A program made the position numbers and the translations under genes. Shown here one piece after another: positions 11,601 to 22,560 of a stretch of DNA of 64,000 nucleotides. The DNA comes from Lytechinus variegatus (lineage: Eukaryota > Echinodermata > Echinoidea > Temnopleuroida > Toxopneustidae). The stretch is taken from positions 2,005,059 through 2,069,058 of the forward strand of contig NC_054744.1 of the NCBI RefSeq assembly GCF_018143015.1. The letters run 5' to 3'. The notes beneath the pieces were generated by a model. The model was not told where the DNA came from. It did no database searches and saw nothing but the letters and a program-made list of their open reading frames with translations. Numbering within the stretch: the stretch's first letter is position 1; each line of letters starts with the position of its first letter.

Positions 11601-13409
11601 TTTACCAGGTCTAATGATTTTTATACAAAAACTAACACCCTGCATCATAAACTCGTTCAAAAGTAAATTATGGTTCCTCAGTCCATACCAATTTTACTCA
11701 CTTTCTGTTTTCAGACATCTTGGTGCCTAATCCATAACACCCTTCACGCCTGATCTACTAGCACTCGTAATTATTTGTTTTCAAATGTTAAGCTGCTTAA
11801 TTAATATCTCATTGTGCAAATTTTGAAAGATAATATCTCTACCCCCCTCACCCTCCAATGTGACTTCTCAGTTGAATGCCCCGTTAAGTGAGAGCCCTGT
11901 TAGGTGTGATTATATGAACTCAATTAATGTTTTCCTCTTCTTTTTTTTTACCATAGCCTGGTTCTAAAGTTCTTCACATCTTAGATGTATGGTCTGGCGG
12001 AATGGGTGTGGTTTCATTACATTGTTTCCAGAATGTTATACCAGTGGAAGCTTACACCAGAGAAGCTTGTATGATTGATGCACTTGGTAAGTGTTCTAAT
12101 TAGTCTTCTTCATGCATGCCCAAGTCAACTACAAATTATACAGGGACAAAAAAGTCGAAATGCACACAAAAAATTTCAAAGAGCCCTTGTTGATTGAAAA
12201 AGGAAAGCCTCTATGAAAATCTTTTTGGCTCAATATATGATGTAATTTGGCATGAAAAGAAATTGGATAGAATAATAGCCATTGGTCTTAGATAGAAAAT
12301 GTTGTTGATACATTTATTTCAACATGAGCTATATAAAAGTATATTTAGTCTGAAAGGAATTTTCCTGAAGATATCAACAATATAAGGTACTGTGGGGTGA
12401 GGTGCTAATAATATCTTTGGTGAAAAACCATTTGATTTTTGAGAACCCTCAAAATGCTTTATTTTGAATATCAATATCTATTCCCTTTGGTAATACATGG
12501 TCCCATGTGTGCTTTTGGAACATGCCTGAGCCAAAACTGAGGGCATCTGGACTGTTCCAAAGATAGCAAATGTGCATTATTATTTGATTAAACACTCTTG
12601 TCTTAAAACTATGAATAGTCAGTAGAACTAATGTGTAGTATCAGTCATTAGCAAACTTCCTGTTAGCTAAAATAAATGACTAGTCATATGATAGATTTTA
12701 GCCATATGAACTGGATCCTTATCACCATTATATAATGTATGTTACATGCATATTAGAGATGGGTGAATTGTATCACCGTTTCTACTAATAAAAAATGCTT
12801 CTGAGCTTTGAAGCACCAAATCATTGTGAGCTTTTATTACACATGCCACTGATAAATTTTTTTGCCTTCCCTTTACTGGTACTATTTTATGATATTAACG
12901 ATGATGATGATTGTGGTGGTGATGATGGTGATTGTGGTGGTGGTGGTGGTGATGATGATGATTTTGGTGGTGGTGGTGGTGGTGGTGATGATGATAATGA
13001 TGATTGTGATGGTGGTGGTGGTGGTGATGATGATGATGAATCAGCCATGGCTGAGATGAAAATTCATGGGCCTCTGATTAAAAAAAAAACAAGAGTCAAG
13101 ACTACTCTACCACATTGCCCCCACATCCTCATCTTGTATCTGAAAACCAAACTCTACTAACCCATGTTTATATGTATTTGTATGAATAACCCAGTCTCGT
13201 GAAATTCACCAGTACCATTTCTATTTCTTCATAAAGGTCTTTCCCGCCTCACCAACGCCAAGAGAGGAGATTACTATGGAGTGGCTCACAGCTGGTCCGG
13301 GGCAAAGAAACGAAAGATTGGAGTACATCTTCTTCACAAAGCTTGTCAGATCTTCTTAATGGAAGGTGAGAGGCAGATTAGGAGTGGTGATATTACCTCT
13401 GGCCAGTGA
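2656..13409 (+). CDS. ANKLE1: ANKLE1 (ankyrin repeat, LEM domain and GIY-YIG endonuclease), complete, 8 exons
   Basis: Exons: 2656-2732, 6082-6237, 7126-7391, 8078-9256, 9685-9874, 10758-10896, 11957-12086, 13237-13409. All introns are GT-AG, and the total is 2310 nt = 769 residues plus stop. Ankyrin repeats span about 15-130 (GVTPFHLAVG, GLTPVHVAASWG). Exon 4 is an acidic, Ser-rich linker. The LEM domain lies at about 497-540 (LAKLTNTELKAKLHDHGEDV). The GIY-YIG nuclease is at about 632-745, with Y642/G644 in AIFYVGKG, R648/R650, E705 in the TREACMIDALG helix and N719 as likely active-site residues. Family knowledge: ANKLE1 (C. elegans LEM-3) is a nuclease that resolves chromatin bridges late in cell division. 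It is longer than the roughly 615-aa human protein because of exon 4. The first ATG is used; ATG at 2668 would remove four residues. The exon 1/2 splice restores a continuous first ankyrin repeat. Confidence 0.97.
2989..3196. mobile_element. Palindromic foldback MITE in ANKLE1 intron 1
   Basis: The left arm (about 2989-3050) begins AAATTGGTGATTTAGAGCCA and contains GAAGTTCCTCA. The right arm (about 3138-3196) is its reverse complement, ending TGGCTCTAAATCACCAATTT. The arms pair over about 60 bp with few mismatches around a loop of roughly 85 nt. There is no coding capacity. The superfamily is not assigned because no clear target duplication is visible. Confidence 0.75.
4015..4862 (+). repeat. 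Long homopurine (GAAA/GGAA)n tract
   Basis: About 850 bp are almost pure purine on the plus strand, made of interrupted GAAA, GGAA and AAAG units. The only notable pyrimidine-rich breaks are at about 4150-4165 and 4296-4312. Long open frames on both strands here are low-complexity artefacts. Confidence 0.9.
7433..7552. repeat. (ATC)n-type trinucleotide microsatellite
   Basis: Degenerate CATCATCAC/CATCATCATC repeats occupy about 120 bp of ANKLE1 intron 3 and resume at 7810-7840, after the SINE. This suggests the SINE landed within the microsatellite. Confidence 0.8.
7551..7800 (+). mobile_element. tRNA-derived SINE, family B, copy 1 (near full length)
   Basis: The head has a Pol III A box TGGCTCAGTTGG and a B box-like AGTTCAAACCCC, with tRNA-like spacing. 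A body follows (GGGAGTTGCTGCTACCATG, GCATTCAACAATTAAAGGG, GAGCCTCATCGATCTGG), then an A-rich end TTTCGAACAATAAAATAAA. The same head, body and tail recur at 42803-43075, which makes this an interspersed family and not a tRNA gene. It sits in ANKLE1 intron 3, sense to the gene. Confidence 0.88.
9257..13236. other. ANKLE1 introns 4-7
   Basis: These are intronic stretches 9257-9684, 9875-10757, 10897-11956 and 12087-13236. Apart from a GGTGAT microsatellite at 12896-13046 in the last intron, no transposon or conserved element is recognised. Exon 5 has two acceptor-like AGs eight bases apart (9684 and 9692); only the upstream one keeps the frame. Confidence 0.6.
12896..13046 (+). repeat. (GGTGAT)n-like microsatellite in ANKLE1 intron 7
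   Basis: Purine/T-only GATGATGGTGGTGG units run for about 150 bp. Overlapping poly-Asp/Gly and poly-Val/Met frames are artefacts of the repeat. Confidence 0.9.
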
Positions 13410-15863
13410 CTGATTAGGTGTATTTTTGCTTGGTCTACAACCAGTTGGTCTACAACCAGTTGGTCTACATCTCGGGTGGTATGATACAAAATGAGCTTAA
13501 ACATATTTGTTTCAATTTCCATTAAACAACACTTGGTGAATACCCACGTGTCGAATTCTCATTTAGTCTAATGCCTAGTTCATCTAATTTACACTTCATA
13601 TACTAATTATTTTTTGCTTTGTAAAATGAAAAGACTTATCCATAAACAGTTCATTTTACCATGTAGACTAAGGAGGTGTTGCAAGAAAATATTTGCAATC
13701 AATTGCACATTTTTTGTTGGAATTTTACAATCAATGTATCAATTTTATCAGATTACACTACTAACTAATTGCAAGAAGCAGTTCAGCAATCAATCACAAA
13801 CTACAAGATATATGATTGATTTTAGGGACTGACAATAGACTTGCAATTAATCACAAGTTTCTTGCAACACTCCATTAGTGTATAGACTAAGTGTATATTA
13901 GATGAAATGGGTATAGTCTAACTGGAAATGATATACAAATATACCAGGCTTTGAGTAAGCATAGCTGGAAATATTCATCCGAGGTTGGACTGGCATTATT
14001 TTTTCCAAGGGGCGGAGCCCCGAGGGAGAAACAGTAATTTTATTATTAGTTTACAACCGAGGATTAATAATTCTTTCTATACTTTCAAAATAAAGGCCTG
14101 GTATATTTGTTTTATATCCTACTTTAATAAGTTAGAGCAATAGATCTTGACAATCTCATAGTTCATCCTTTTTTCATCTGAATCAAGATAACCCTGCTGC
14201 TACTTTTCCTGAAGCCACGTGCTTAGAGCGTGGAACGCAATAGTGCTTGCGCCATCATGATCTGTGACGTCAATGATGGAATAGTGCACTAATCCATCAT
14301 TGACGTCACGGAATAGCAATTTTCTTCAGTGGGTGTTTCATTTTCAACATCATCACAAATTGGTGAGAATATGTTTGGTCACATGATGCTAATTAAACCA
14401 ATCAGCATACAGGATTTAATTTATGTAGGATAAAACACAAAATGGAAAATGGGCCAAATGGCAACGAGACCAAACAGTTATTAAATACACTATGATTGGA
14501 CCATGCAGGATGAGACCAAATGCAAAAGTAGAAAGCAGTGAGTCATAGACCAATCAGGTAGTAACCATGATGAGTGATCTTTATTCCTTGGGGTATAAAA
14601 TTCAGTTCTAGTCACAAGACAGATTATGGGAGACACTATGAATGTCATCTGGAAAGGTTGACTATGATAATAGTTAAGCTTTGATGTTCAATGTAAGCTT
14701 TTGGAATCACCCAGATCTGCCAAGATTCACATACAATGTACACAGAAATGTATGTAAGGGACTACAAAGAACATACATGCTTGATTCAAACATGTCTTTT
14801 CTTTTTTATTGGTCATTTTTTATTAAGAGCCATTTCAATGGAAATTCTGTACAATGGACCATGGACCTTTTTTTACTTTAATATTAATATTCTTTTTACT
14901 CTAATATTCTTTATGAATCATGGAGAGTTTATGAAATTCACAAATAATATTGTTTTTTACTCTTGCCACAAACTTTTCTGTCAGCATTAATTCGAAACCA
15001 CTATATTTGTCCAGCAACTTATGTGGCATGCTTATTTGGCAAAAATGGCTGCCATTTGCATACCTGAGACAACTGCTTCCAATCACTCTTACGCCCAATG
15101 ATTTTTGGTTGTCATCTATGATGCATTCTGCCATCTCATGATAAAAGGAAGCAACTCGGTGGAATGAGTTTCTTAGTAAATGAGGAAATTGTGTTATTGT
15201 TTTATGTGGAAATATAAGGAGAGTTACTTTCCTCTATCTTCTATATTTTTCATATATTTTTTATTTACACCTCCATGGTGTAATCAAATGGCCTGAATTC
15301 ACAAAGGTGATTTTCAATCTGTGGTTTAAAACCATGGTTTATTCATAAGACTTAATTCAGCATGTAACCAGCTGCTATTCATGCCTGTTGCTAAGCTGTT
15401 AGCCAAACATAAACAGTGGACTCAATTAATTAAAAAAAATACAATGGGCTCATACATTAAAAAAACAATGGGCTCTAAAAACATGAGCAATCCTTTACTG
15501 GACTACCCTTGATGCACATATGTCATATTTTTGAGAACATGACTTTTTAAAAAATTTTAACAAGCTTTTACCAAGCTTTAATCAAACATTTCATCATGCC
15601 ACTCTTTGTCTTCTCATTAATTTGTTTTTTTTTGTTTCTAGGTTAAGTTTGCATCGCTATCATATTTTAACAATCATTATGGAGTGGAAGCTTATAAAAA
15701 AGGTTTCATATTTGTCTTATTGTACATAAGTGTTTTTTTTCTTTATGATCCTCTCTTCTGTAATGTATTTTTTTCATCTGTATATTGATTGGATCACCAA
15801 AAGAAAAGAGAAGAAAACAGTATTCTAATTTTGTCATAAGTGCCAAGTATTAGTTTTGTATTT
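13410..15863 (+). other. ANKLE1 3' flank / possible 3' UTR
   Basis: A candidate polyadenylation signal AATAAA lies at 14089-14094, about 680 bp after the stop. Direct repeats of GGTCTACAACCAGTT occur at 13430-13478, and the 46-bp palindrome at 14264-14309 is described separately. No further coding sequence is recognised. Small reading frames at 14.7-15.1 kb have no recognisable family. Confidence 0.5.
14264..14309. promoter_or_regulatory. 46-bp palindrome with two CRE-like TGACGTCA octamers
   Basis: Arms 14264-14280 (GTGACGTCAATGATGGA) and 14293-14309 are perfect 17-bp inverted repeats. The 12-nt centre (ATAGTGCACTAA) is itself palindromic except for its outermost pair. Each arm carries one full CREB/ATF consensus octamer. 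Whether it is regulatory or the core of a MITE is unknown. Confidence 0.6.
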
Positions 15864-15867
15864 TTAA

Positions 15868-16645
15868 CCCTTATTAAACTGGGGGAGGGGGGTCAATTTG
15901 ACCCCTCTCAACGAATTTTGCCGCTTAGCTGCCGCGCAAATTTTTGGACTGCATCGCTTGCTGACTTTTACTTTCAAGTCTTGCGCATCTTTTGAGACCA
16001 AATTTACGACTCCCGGTTACGCGTTTTTCGAAATTACAAATACCCAATATTTTGTAAGAGCATGTCGATCCCAAAATTGCTCAAAAACGTGTATAAAGTC
16101 AATGCAAATTTTGTTTTTCAATAAAAAATCATAAATGTATGATTATTTTTACTATTGTTGGTTTATGTGGATTTATTTTATGTTGCTTATGATTGCAAAA
16201 GGGTCCCCGACAAAGTTTATTGAAAAAACAATGAAAAACAAAGGTTTGAAAAAAAAGAAATACATAAGAATTAAAAAAGCATTAAGATATATAGGAAATA
16301 CATTATTTTTTTGCCAATTTTTTTGTAGATTTTTGTAAGAAAGATATGTTCACCTAAAATTAGCATTCTACTAGCTATGTAAAGTGAGTTCAAGGCAAAA
16401 ACATACACATAAACCCAAATTAGGGCAAATTTCATACGCTTATTTGGATAATTAATAAAATATATAACTTTATAAGCAGTTATTTTTTTGAAAATTTTAC
16501 TACACAGTCTTGTAGTTTAGATCTAGCTCTATGAGTGTGTAAATTTTTGCGGTCATCGCGCACCAACGGCCGAGATCTGAGGGATTGGGGGTCATATTGA
16601 CCACCCCCCAGTATAATGGTAAGAAAGAGCCCAGTTAAGATAGGG
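15868..16645. mobile_element. piggyBac-like MITE (TTAA target site)
   Basis: The element is flanked on both sides by TTAA (15864-15867 and 16646-16649). Its ends are CCCTTATTAAACTGGG on the left and, read inward from the right, CCCTATCTTAACTGGG. A second subterminal inverted motif GGGGTCAATTTGACCCC lies just inside the left end and is mirrored near the right. At 778 bp with no transposase, it is non-autonomous. TTAA duplication and CCCT termini are the piggyBac signature. Confidence 0.82.
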
Positions 16646-16649
16646 TTAA

Positions 16650-17972
16650 GCCGTATTTTTTTACTTTGTTTATTGAGATGTACAGACAAAAGATCAATTT
16701 TATTTGCTTTTTACATTGAAAATTTTTGAAAAAATACATGTGCAATTATTTGTGAGATATTTGTTTATTTATCACAGACACTTTCTTTTTCTGTTTCTTT
16801 ATTTTTTAGGGGGGAGGGGTGGTTTATATCTTGTCAAATTCCTCTTTGCACTTAACAGTACTTTTAAATCAATATCCTGATGATGATCCAACATTACCAG
16901 GATTTGAATTAATAGAAGGCCATAACCTTGGATATTTTTTATGGGCCCGTTTTATTGGTTCATAGCATTATGAAATTATTCCCCAAAACAATGAATTACC
17001 ATGAGGCGAATCTCAACTACAAAGTCAACCAAACGACGAGTTAGAAGGATCAAATATTCAGCTGGTAAGCTGTGAAAATGCATGAAACTGGCATTAGTTG
17101 TGTTTTGTAACCAATGAGCTTTCCAACTTGCTTTTATTTATTTTTGCTTTCTGATAGTTAGTCTTTAAATTACATTTAAAAAAAAAGATGGGATCCACTA
17201 TTTGGCACTTTTAACAGGAAGCCTTCTTTAGTATAATATTTTTAGGAGTTCAGAATTAAAAGGGAGAATGGAAAAGTACTGTATATAATGGTTTCAGATG
17301 ATTTACACCAAAGACTTACTTCATTATTTCTAAGTTCACCAAAACATGAAGTTAAATTGATATACATTTTAACTAGATGATCAGAGTTATTAATCAGGTT
17401 GACTTTCTTGCAATTTATTTCTTCAGACTTCCAGAATCATGTAAATGTTGAGTTTTACATTGCAAAGGAGTTATTTTTTATGTTTTTTAAGAGGAGCAAG
17501 GAACATATCAGCCTATTTATATGTTCTTTTTTGTAACATTTATTTTAACAAATATGATTTAAAAATAAAGATTGCTGTCTGTATGCATTTTGGCAATGTT
17601 TGAGATGTTGGATGTTCATTGTGAGTTCATATATTTCATGTGTAATATGTACATGTAAATGTCAACATTTTAATGTGTAACTAAATGGATCCTTTATGAA
17701 AAATCTTGTCCCTGGTATCTAGTTTAGATACACTTGATTGATTGTTATACATTATTTTCCATTGGTTTACAGATATGCTCAAGTCATTGTAAGATTGGTT
17801 TTGTTTTATTTTGTGAAGCCCTGGTCAGTAAAATAAAGAGAAACAATCAATGTTTTCAGCTGATTATAACTTTTTGTAGGATACATGGTTTTCTATGAAT
17901 ATACAGTTATCATTAATTGTTCAATTTTATGTTTCGTGCTACAATAGCTGCAGCTTCAGAAAATTTTGATGG
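16650..17972. other. AT-rich intergenic stretch
   Basis: No gene is recognised. AATAAA hexamers occur at 17564-17569 and 17832-17837; they could serve distal polyadenylation of ANKLE1, but nothing else supports that. Confidence 0.5.
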
Positions 17973-18641
17973 GTGGCAAGCACGGTAAAGTAATCGGATC
18001 AATTAATTAATTGATTACATATTTTTGAGTAATTGTGATTTGTAATTGTGAATTTTATAAATGGAAAGTAATTGTAATTGACTTCAATTACTTTTGATTA
18101 CATTCAATTATTTTACTCTCTTTACTCAATAACATTCATTGAAAACTTATTTCTCCTTATTCCTCTTTCCCCCTAGGTATACAGTACTATCTTGCATTGC
18201 TTGCATTTGAAATGTTTGAGAATTGCCAAAGGTCATATTTCTCAACAAGAATTTCTTACATACAGTGGGAACAAATTTTACAAAATCTAATGACTGATAT
18301 TCCAACCTTTCCAAATAAGGATAACCTGGCCAAGAGAAGTTCAGCCTTAATTCATTATTATGAAAAAATTCAAAAAAATTCACAAAAGTTCGAATGATAA
18401 AACATTACACACTGTGTATGAAAACTGAAAACTCAGGCCCATACCTTGAAAATCTTTGTAAAAAGTTTGAATTCGTGCTCTATGCTTGTGCCATACATTT
18501 ATCCTAGACAGGACTATCATGCTCGGTGCCCCTCTATCCAGGGACGTGATGTCCCTGCTCTATCCGTCCGTTAACTTTTCCTTGTATGCGACAACTTCAG
18601 TTTGACTTAACCTAGGCTCATATAATTGGTGTGTATGATAC

Positions 18642-21600
18642 CGCATACATTCGTAATTCCGAAGCTTCGTAATTCCGAAGGTTCGGTTATTCCGAAGGTT
18701 CGTATTTCCGAAGGTTCGTCATTCCGAAGGTTCGTAATTCCGAAGGTTCGTCAATCCGAAAACGAAATAAGGTTCGTAATTCCGAAGGTTCGTTAATCCG
18801 AAAACGAAATAAGGTTCGTAATTCCGAAGGTTCGTTAATCCGAAAACAAAATAAGGTTCGTAATTCCGAAGGTTCGTTAATCCGAAAACAAAATGAGGTT
18901 CGTAATTCCGAAGGTTCGTTAATCCGAAAACGAAATAAGGTTCGTAATTCCGAAGGTTCGTTAATCCGAAAACGAAATAAGGTTCGTTAATCCGAAAACG
19001 AAATAAGGTTCGTTAATCCGAAAATTAAATAAGGTTCGTATTTCCGAAAATGAAAATAATTCATTTTGGTAACAAAAACGATGTTGTCATTACAAGATTA
19101 CACGATATTATGCAATGATATAGTAATAACGATCGATGATGTGTGTTGGGGCCAAAGCATGTATTTCATTAAGAATGGCGCCCTCATCAAGCATAGGCCA
19201 ATTTCGATTTTATCTGAGCAATTGCTGCCTATAAGCAAATGGTTTAATTAAAGATGCAGGGGATCAAGTGTGTTGGAAGCGTGCGAGCAACCTCTAGATA
19301 ATAGGATTTGTATTGGAGGGGATGTCATTTTTAATAACAGCTTCTGCTGGTAATAAAAATAAAAATAATACTAATAATGATCCTTGTGAGATGTTGAAAG
19401 CGCGAATCGCAAGCTGAAACTAGTAGACATTTTATGTAACAAGACGTGAAGTGAGCATTCGGAGCATTTTTTGTAATCGTGAGAAAGATGTGTATCTTTC
19501 TAAAGAATTAATGCGAGGGCGAGCTGTAATTTGTTTATATACTGACCTGGGGCCTGTTGCATGAAACTTTTTACCTGAGAAAACTCAGGTTGTTTTTACA
19601 GGAGTTTTTGCCCTGTGCTAAAGTCATTGGCGGAAATCAGACTAACCTTAGTTTTTAGTTTTTACCAGAGTTTTCTCAGGTAAAAAGTTTTATGCAACAG
19701 GCTTCAGAAAGTAATCTTTTGAGGACTGCATTTAGTGACTCATGAATAGAATATATATCTCACGAACTAAATAATGAGAGCGCGAACCGCAAGCTTAAAA
19801 TTTGTGATATTCCAACCTGAAAACTGGACATTTCATATTTCTTTTTTGTAACCAGGAATAGAATGAGTTCCTCAATAAACAATACTTGATGCGAGCGAGA
19901 AACGTGAGCCAAATTTTTCCGATTTTCCAACCTGAAAACTGGACATTCTAAGCATTCTTGTAAAAAAAAAAAATAGCTGGGAGAATAGTTTTCAGAACTG
20001 AAGTGGCTTCCCTGGGTAAATGATATCTATATCAATATTATCATTCTAGGCCCACATGAAATTTCCAAAAGTTTGAGCACGTGATTCACTCGCAACATCT
20101 CACAAGGATGCCCTTTTAACAGTATTGACCAAAAAGGTGAATTTTACATCTTCAGATTTGACTTTTTCCCCCAAACCGCTTGCTCTCTACGCTCGCAGAA
20201 ATGAAACGTAAATATATAACTTTAGTGATCACTTAAAAAATTGTGCTCAATTTAGTTACTACAAAAACACACAACCTCTTTACACAGATGATAATCTAAT
20301 GGTGAAAATATCCGTTTGCACCAAATTGCCCCTATTGGCCCCCTTTTTTTACCTTGCCCCCCCCCCCAAAAAAAATGCGTTCCGCCACCATTGGCTAAAA
20401 CACGCATCATCTTCATGGCTAACTGCAAAAAGTTCTTAAAATGTCCCCTTTAGATCAGGTCAGAGCTTATATATTTTAAAATTCTGTTCGCGCTTCTTGC
20501 TAGCAGTTATTATCTAAATTTAGTTACATAGGCATCTCGCTTTGAAGATCGCAAACATATTGCCCATCATATTAACAAAAATATATAGCTCGCGCTCGCA
20601 TTATTTAAAAAGGGTTTATCATGTTATTACATATTTACTTTATTTTATAAGGATAAAGCTAATTATTGACTGTTAGGACTACCCTTTCAAAGAAACAAAC
20701 AAAAATCAACTTTAAACTGCCGATCAAGGAAAATATGGCTAAAAAAATCCCCCCCCCCTCTATTTGACGAAAGTTGGATCCGCCGGGAGGGAGGCAGGGG
20801 GCATCAAAAATGGAATAAAAAACAGGGGAATTAATATTTTCCAAAATGGGAAAGTTCCTTTTTCAAAAATAAATATGCCGTTTTTCATGTTTTTTTTCGA
20901 AATAAAATACTCTTTTAAAGTATACAAGTTAAGTTAAGTTTTCAGGCTGGAATATTGAAAAATTTCAGCTTGCGCTTCGCACTCTCATTCGATTGGTGAA
21001 ATATGCATCCTAAAGAGGTCACTAAATGCTTTCTTTAACAGGTTCCTTTTCTGGTCAGTATGTTCAAGCTCGCGTTTTGCGCTCGTGTTAATTCTTTATT
21101 TAGATGTACATCTTTTTAATGACAGCAGAAATCTGCTCGGATTTTTAAAAACTAATTTTCATTTTTATTGAAATAACCTAAAGTTTAGCTTGTGATTCAC
21201 GCTCGCAACACCTCGCAATAATGCCATTTTAAGAATAACTGACCACAAAAAACGTTATACAACTTCACCTTTGAATTTGTTTTACCAAGCCTCTCGCTCA
21301 TTATACTCTCTCCCGAAAAATAAAGCCTAAATATACATTTTGCCATAATAAGAAGTCACTTCAAAAAAGTTATTCTCTACTTAATCACTATCAAACAGAC
21401 AATGACTTCAAGCAGATGATAATCTTCAGGTGAAAATATCACCACAGTCCCAATTTTGACGTATGAGTTTCATTTTTTGGCTTTACCCCCAACGAAAATT
21501 CGTTCGGCCGCCCTTGCCTTCCCATCCTCATATGATAACTGAACGGCAACAGTGTCCCCCGCCCCCTCCCCTTGCCTCTGCCTCTGCTTTCCCGGTTTTC

Positions 21601-22175
21601 ATTTTTCGGATTAACGAACCTTATTTTGTTTTCGGATTAACGAACCTTATTTTGTTTTCGGATTAACGAACCTTATTTCGTTTTCGGATTAACGAACCTT
21701 CGGAAAAACGAACCTTATTTTGTTTTCGGATTAACGAACCTTATTTCGTTTTCGGATTAACGAACCTTCGGAAAAACGAACCTTATTTTGTTTTCGGATT
21801 AACGAACCTTATTTCGTTTTCGGATTAACGAACCTTCGGATAAACGAACCTTATTTCGTTTTCGGATCAACGAACCTTCGGAATAACGAACCTTTTTTCG
21901 TTTTCGGATTAACGAACCTTCGGAACAACGAACCTTATTTCGTTTTCGGATTAACGAACCTTCGGAACAACGAACCTTATTTCGTTTTCGGATTATCGAA
22001 CCTTCGGAATAACGAATCGTCGGAATTACGCCACAAATGTTCGGATTAACGAACCCTTTTTCGTTTTCGGATTAACGAACATCGAGGTATAGGCAATTTA
22101 CGTGTTTCGGAATTACGAACCTTCGGAATAAAGAACCTTCGGAATTACGAAGCTTCGGAATTACGAAGTGTAACC
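18642..22175. mobile_element. TU-like / Foldback-type transposon, full-length copy
   Basis: It is flanked by the 9-bp duplication GTATGATAC (18633-18641, 22176-22184). The ends are CGCATACATTCG on the left and, reading inward from the right, GGTTACACTTCG. They lead into inverted arms of tandem repeats: 18650-19050 is built from GGTTCGTAATTCCGAA and a longer GGTTCGTTAATCCGAAAACG variant, and 21600-22165 carries the same units in reverse complement. The 2.5-kb interior holds diverged copies of a unit marked by GCGAGCGCGAAGCGCGAGC, plus orientation at 19.4-19.9 kb and minus orientation at 20.07-21.2 kb. No transposase is recognised. Long inverted termini made of short tandem repeats are the hallmark of Foldback elements and sea urchin TU elements. 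Confidence 0.88.
19551..19706. mobile_element. Palindromic MITE nested inside the TU-like element
   Basis: The arms GGGCCTGTTGCATGAAACTT ... CTGAGAAAACTC and GAGTTTTCTCAGG ... TTTTATGCAACAGGC are reverse complements over about 40 bp, with a roughly 75-nt centre. It interrupts the GCGAGC-type repeat array. Confidence 0.75.
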
Positions 22176-22208
22176 GTATGATACTAGCATAATAGCACGT
22201 CCACAATT

Positions 22209-22560
22209 TCAAAATGCTTCTTCGGCATTTCAAGTCCAATTTTAATTCTGTTTGCACTAGGTGGGGATTCAAAACTTCTACACAGAATTTTGAAACTCAT
22301 TAAATATGCTACTTCATGCACATTTTTCAAAATTCACAAAAAGGCTTCTTTATTTGTTGAACAATTTTTTTTTTCCTTCTGGTAGAGCTTCATGTGGTTC
22401 ACCAAACTTTTGCACAGAATTTTGAATTTTTACTAGAAATTTTTTTATTCTAATTTATGCATATAAATTTACATAAAATGCTTCTTTAATTGTTGACCGA
22501 TTTTGATTTTTTTTATCTGGTAGACCTTCATGAGGTTCACCAAACATCTACACAGAATAA
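22209..22560. repeat. Three tandem units of about 135 bp in the right flank of the hAT-like element
   Basis: Units begin at about 22209, 22340 and 22478 with CAAAATGCTTCTT-like sequence and share CTACACAGAATTTTGAA-like 3' parts with a TTCACCAAAC motif. They are diverged and non-coding. Confidence 0.65.

Noticed and set aside
12795..13160. Poly-Asp/Gly and poly-Val/Met open frames
   Set aside because: They are artefacts of the GGTGAT microsatellite, and the true ANKLE1 exon 8 starts later at 13237.
13387..13409. Possible splice donor (GAAG|GTGAGA at about 13363) extending ANKLE1 beyond exon 8
   Set aside because: Reading through gives EGERQIRSGDITSGQ and a stop, which fits the expected end of the family after the nuclease domain, so the unspliced end is preferred.
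18147..18397. Two overlapping 66-78-codon frames on opposite strands inside the hAT-like element
   Set aside because: Neither resembles a transposase or any family I know; length and overlap are compatible with chance in AT-rich DNA.
18650..19050. Regular short repeats resembling a CRISPR array
   Set aside because: Units are contiguous with variants of the same sequence and have no unique spacers. The array is the arm of a foldback transposon in an animal genome.
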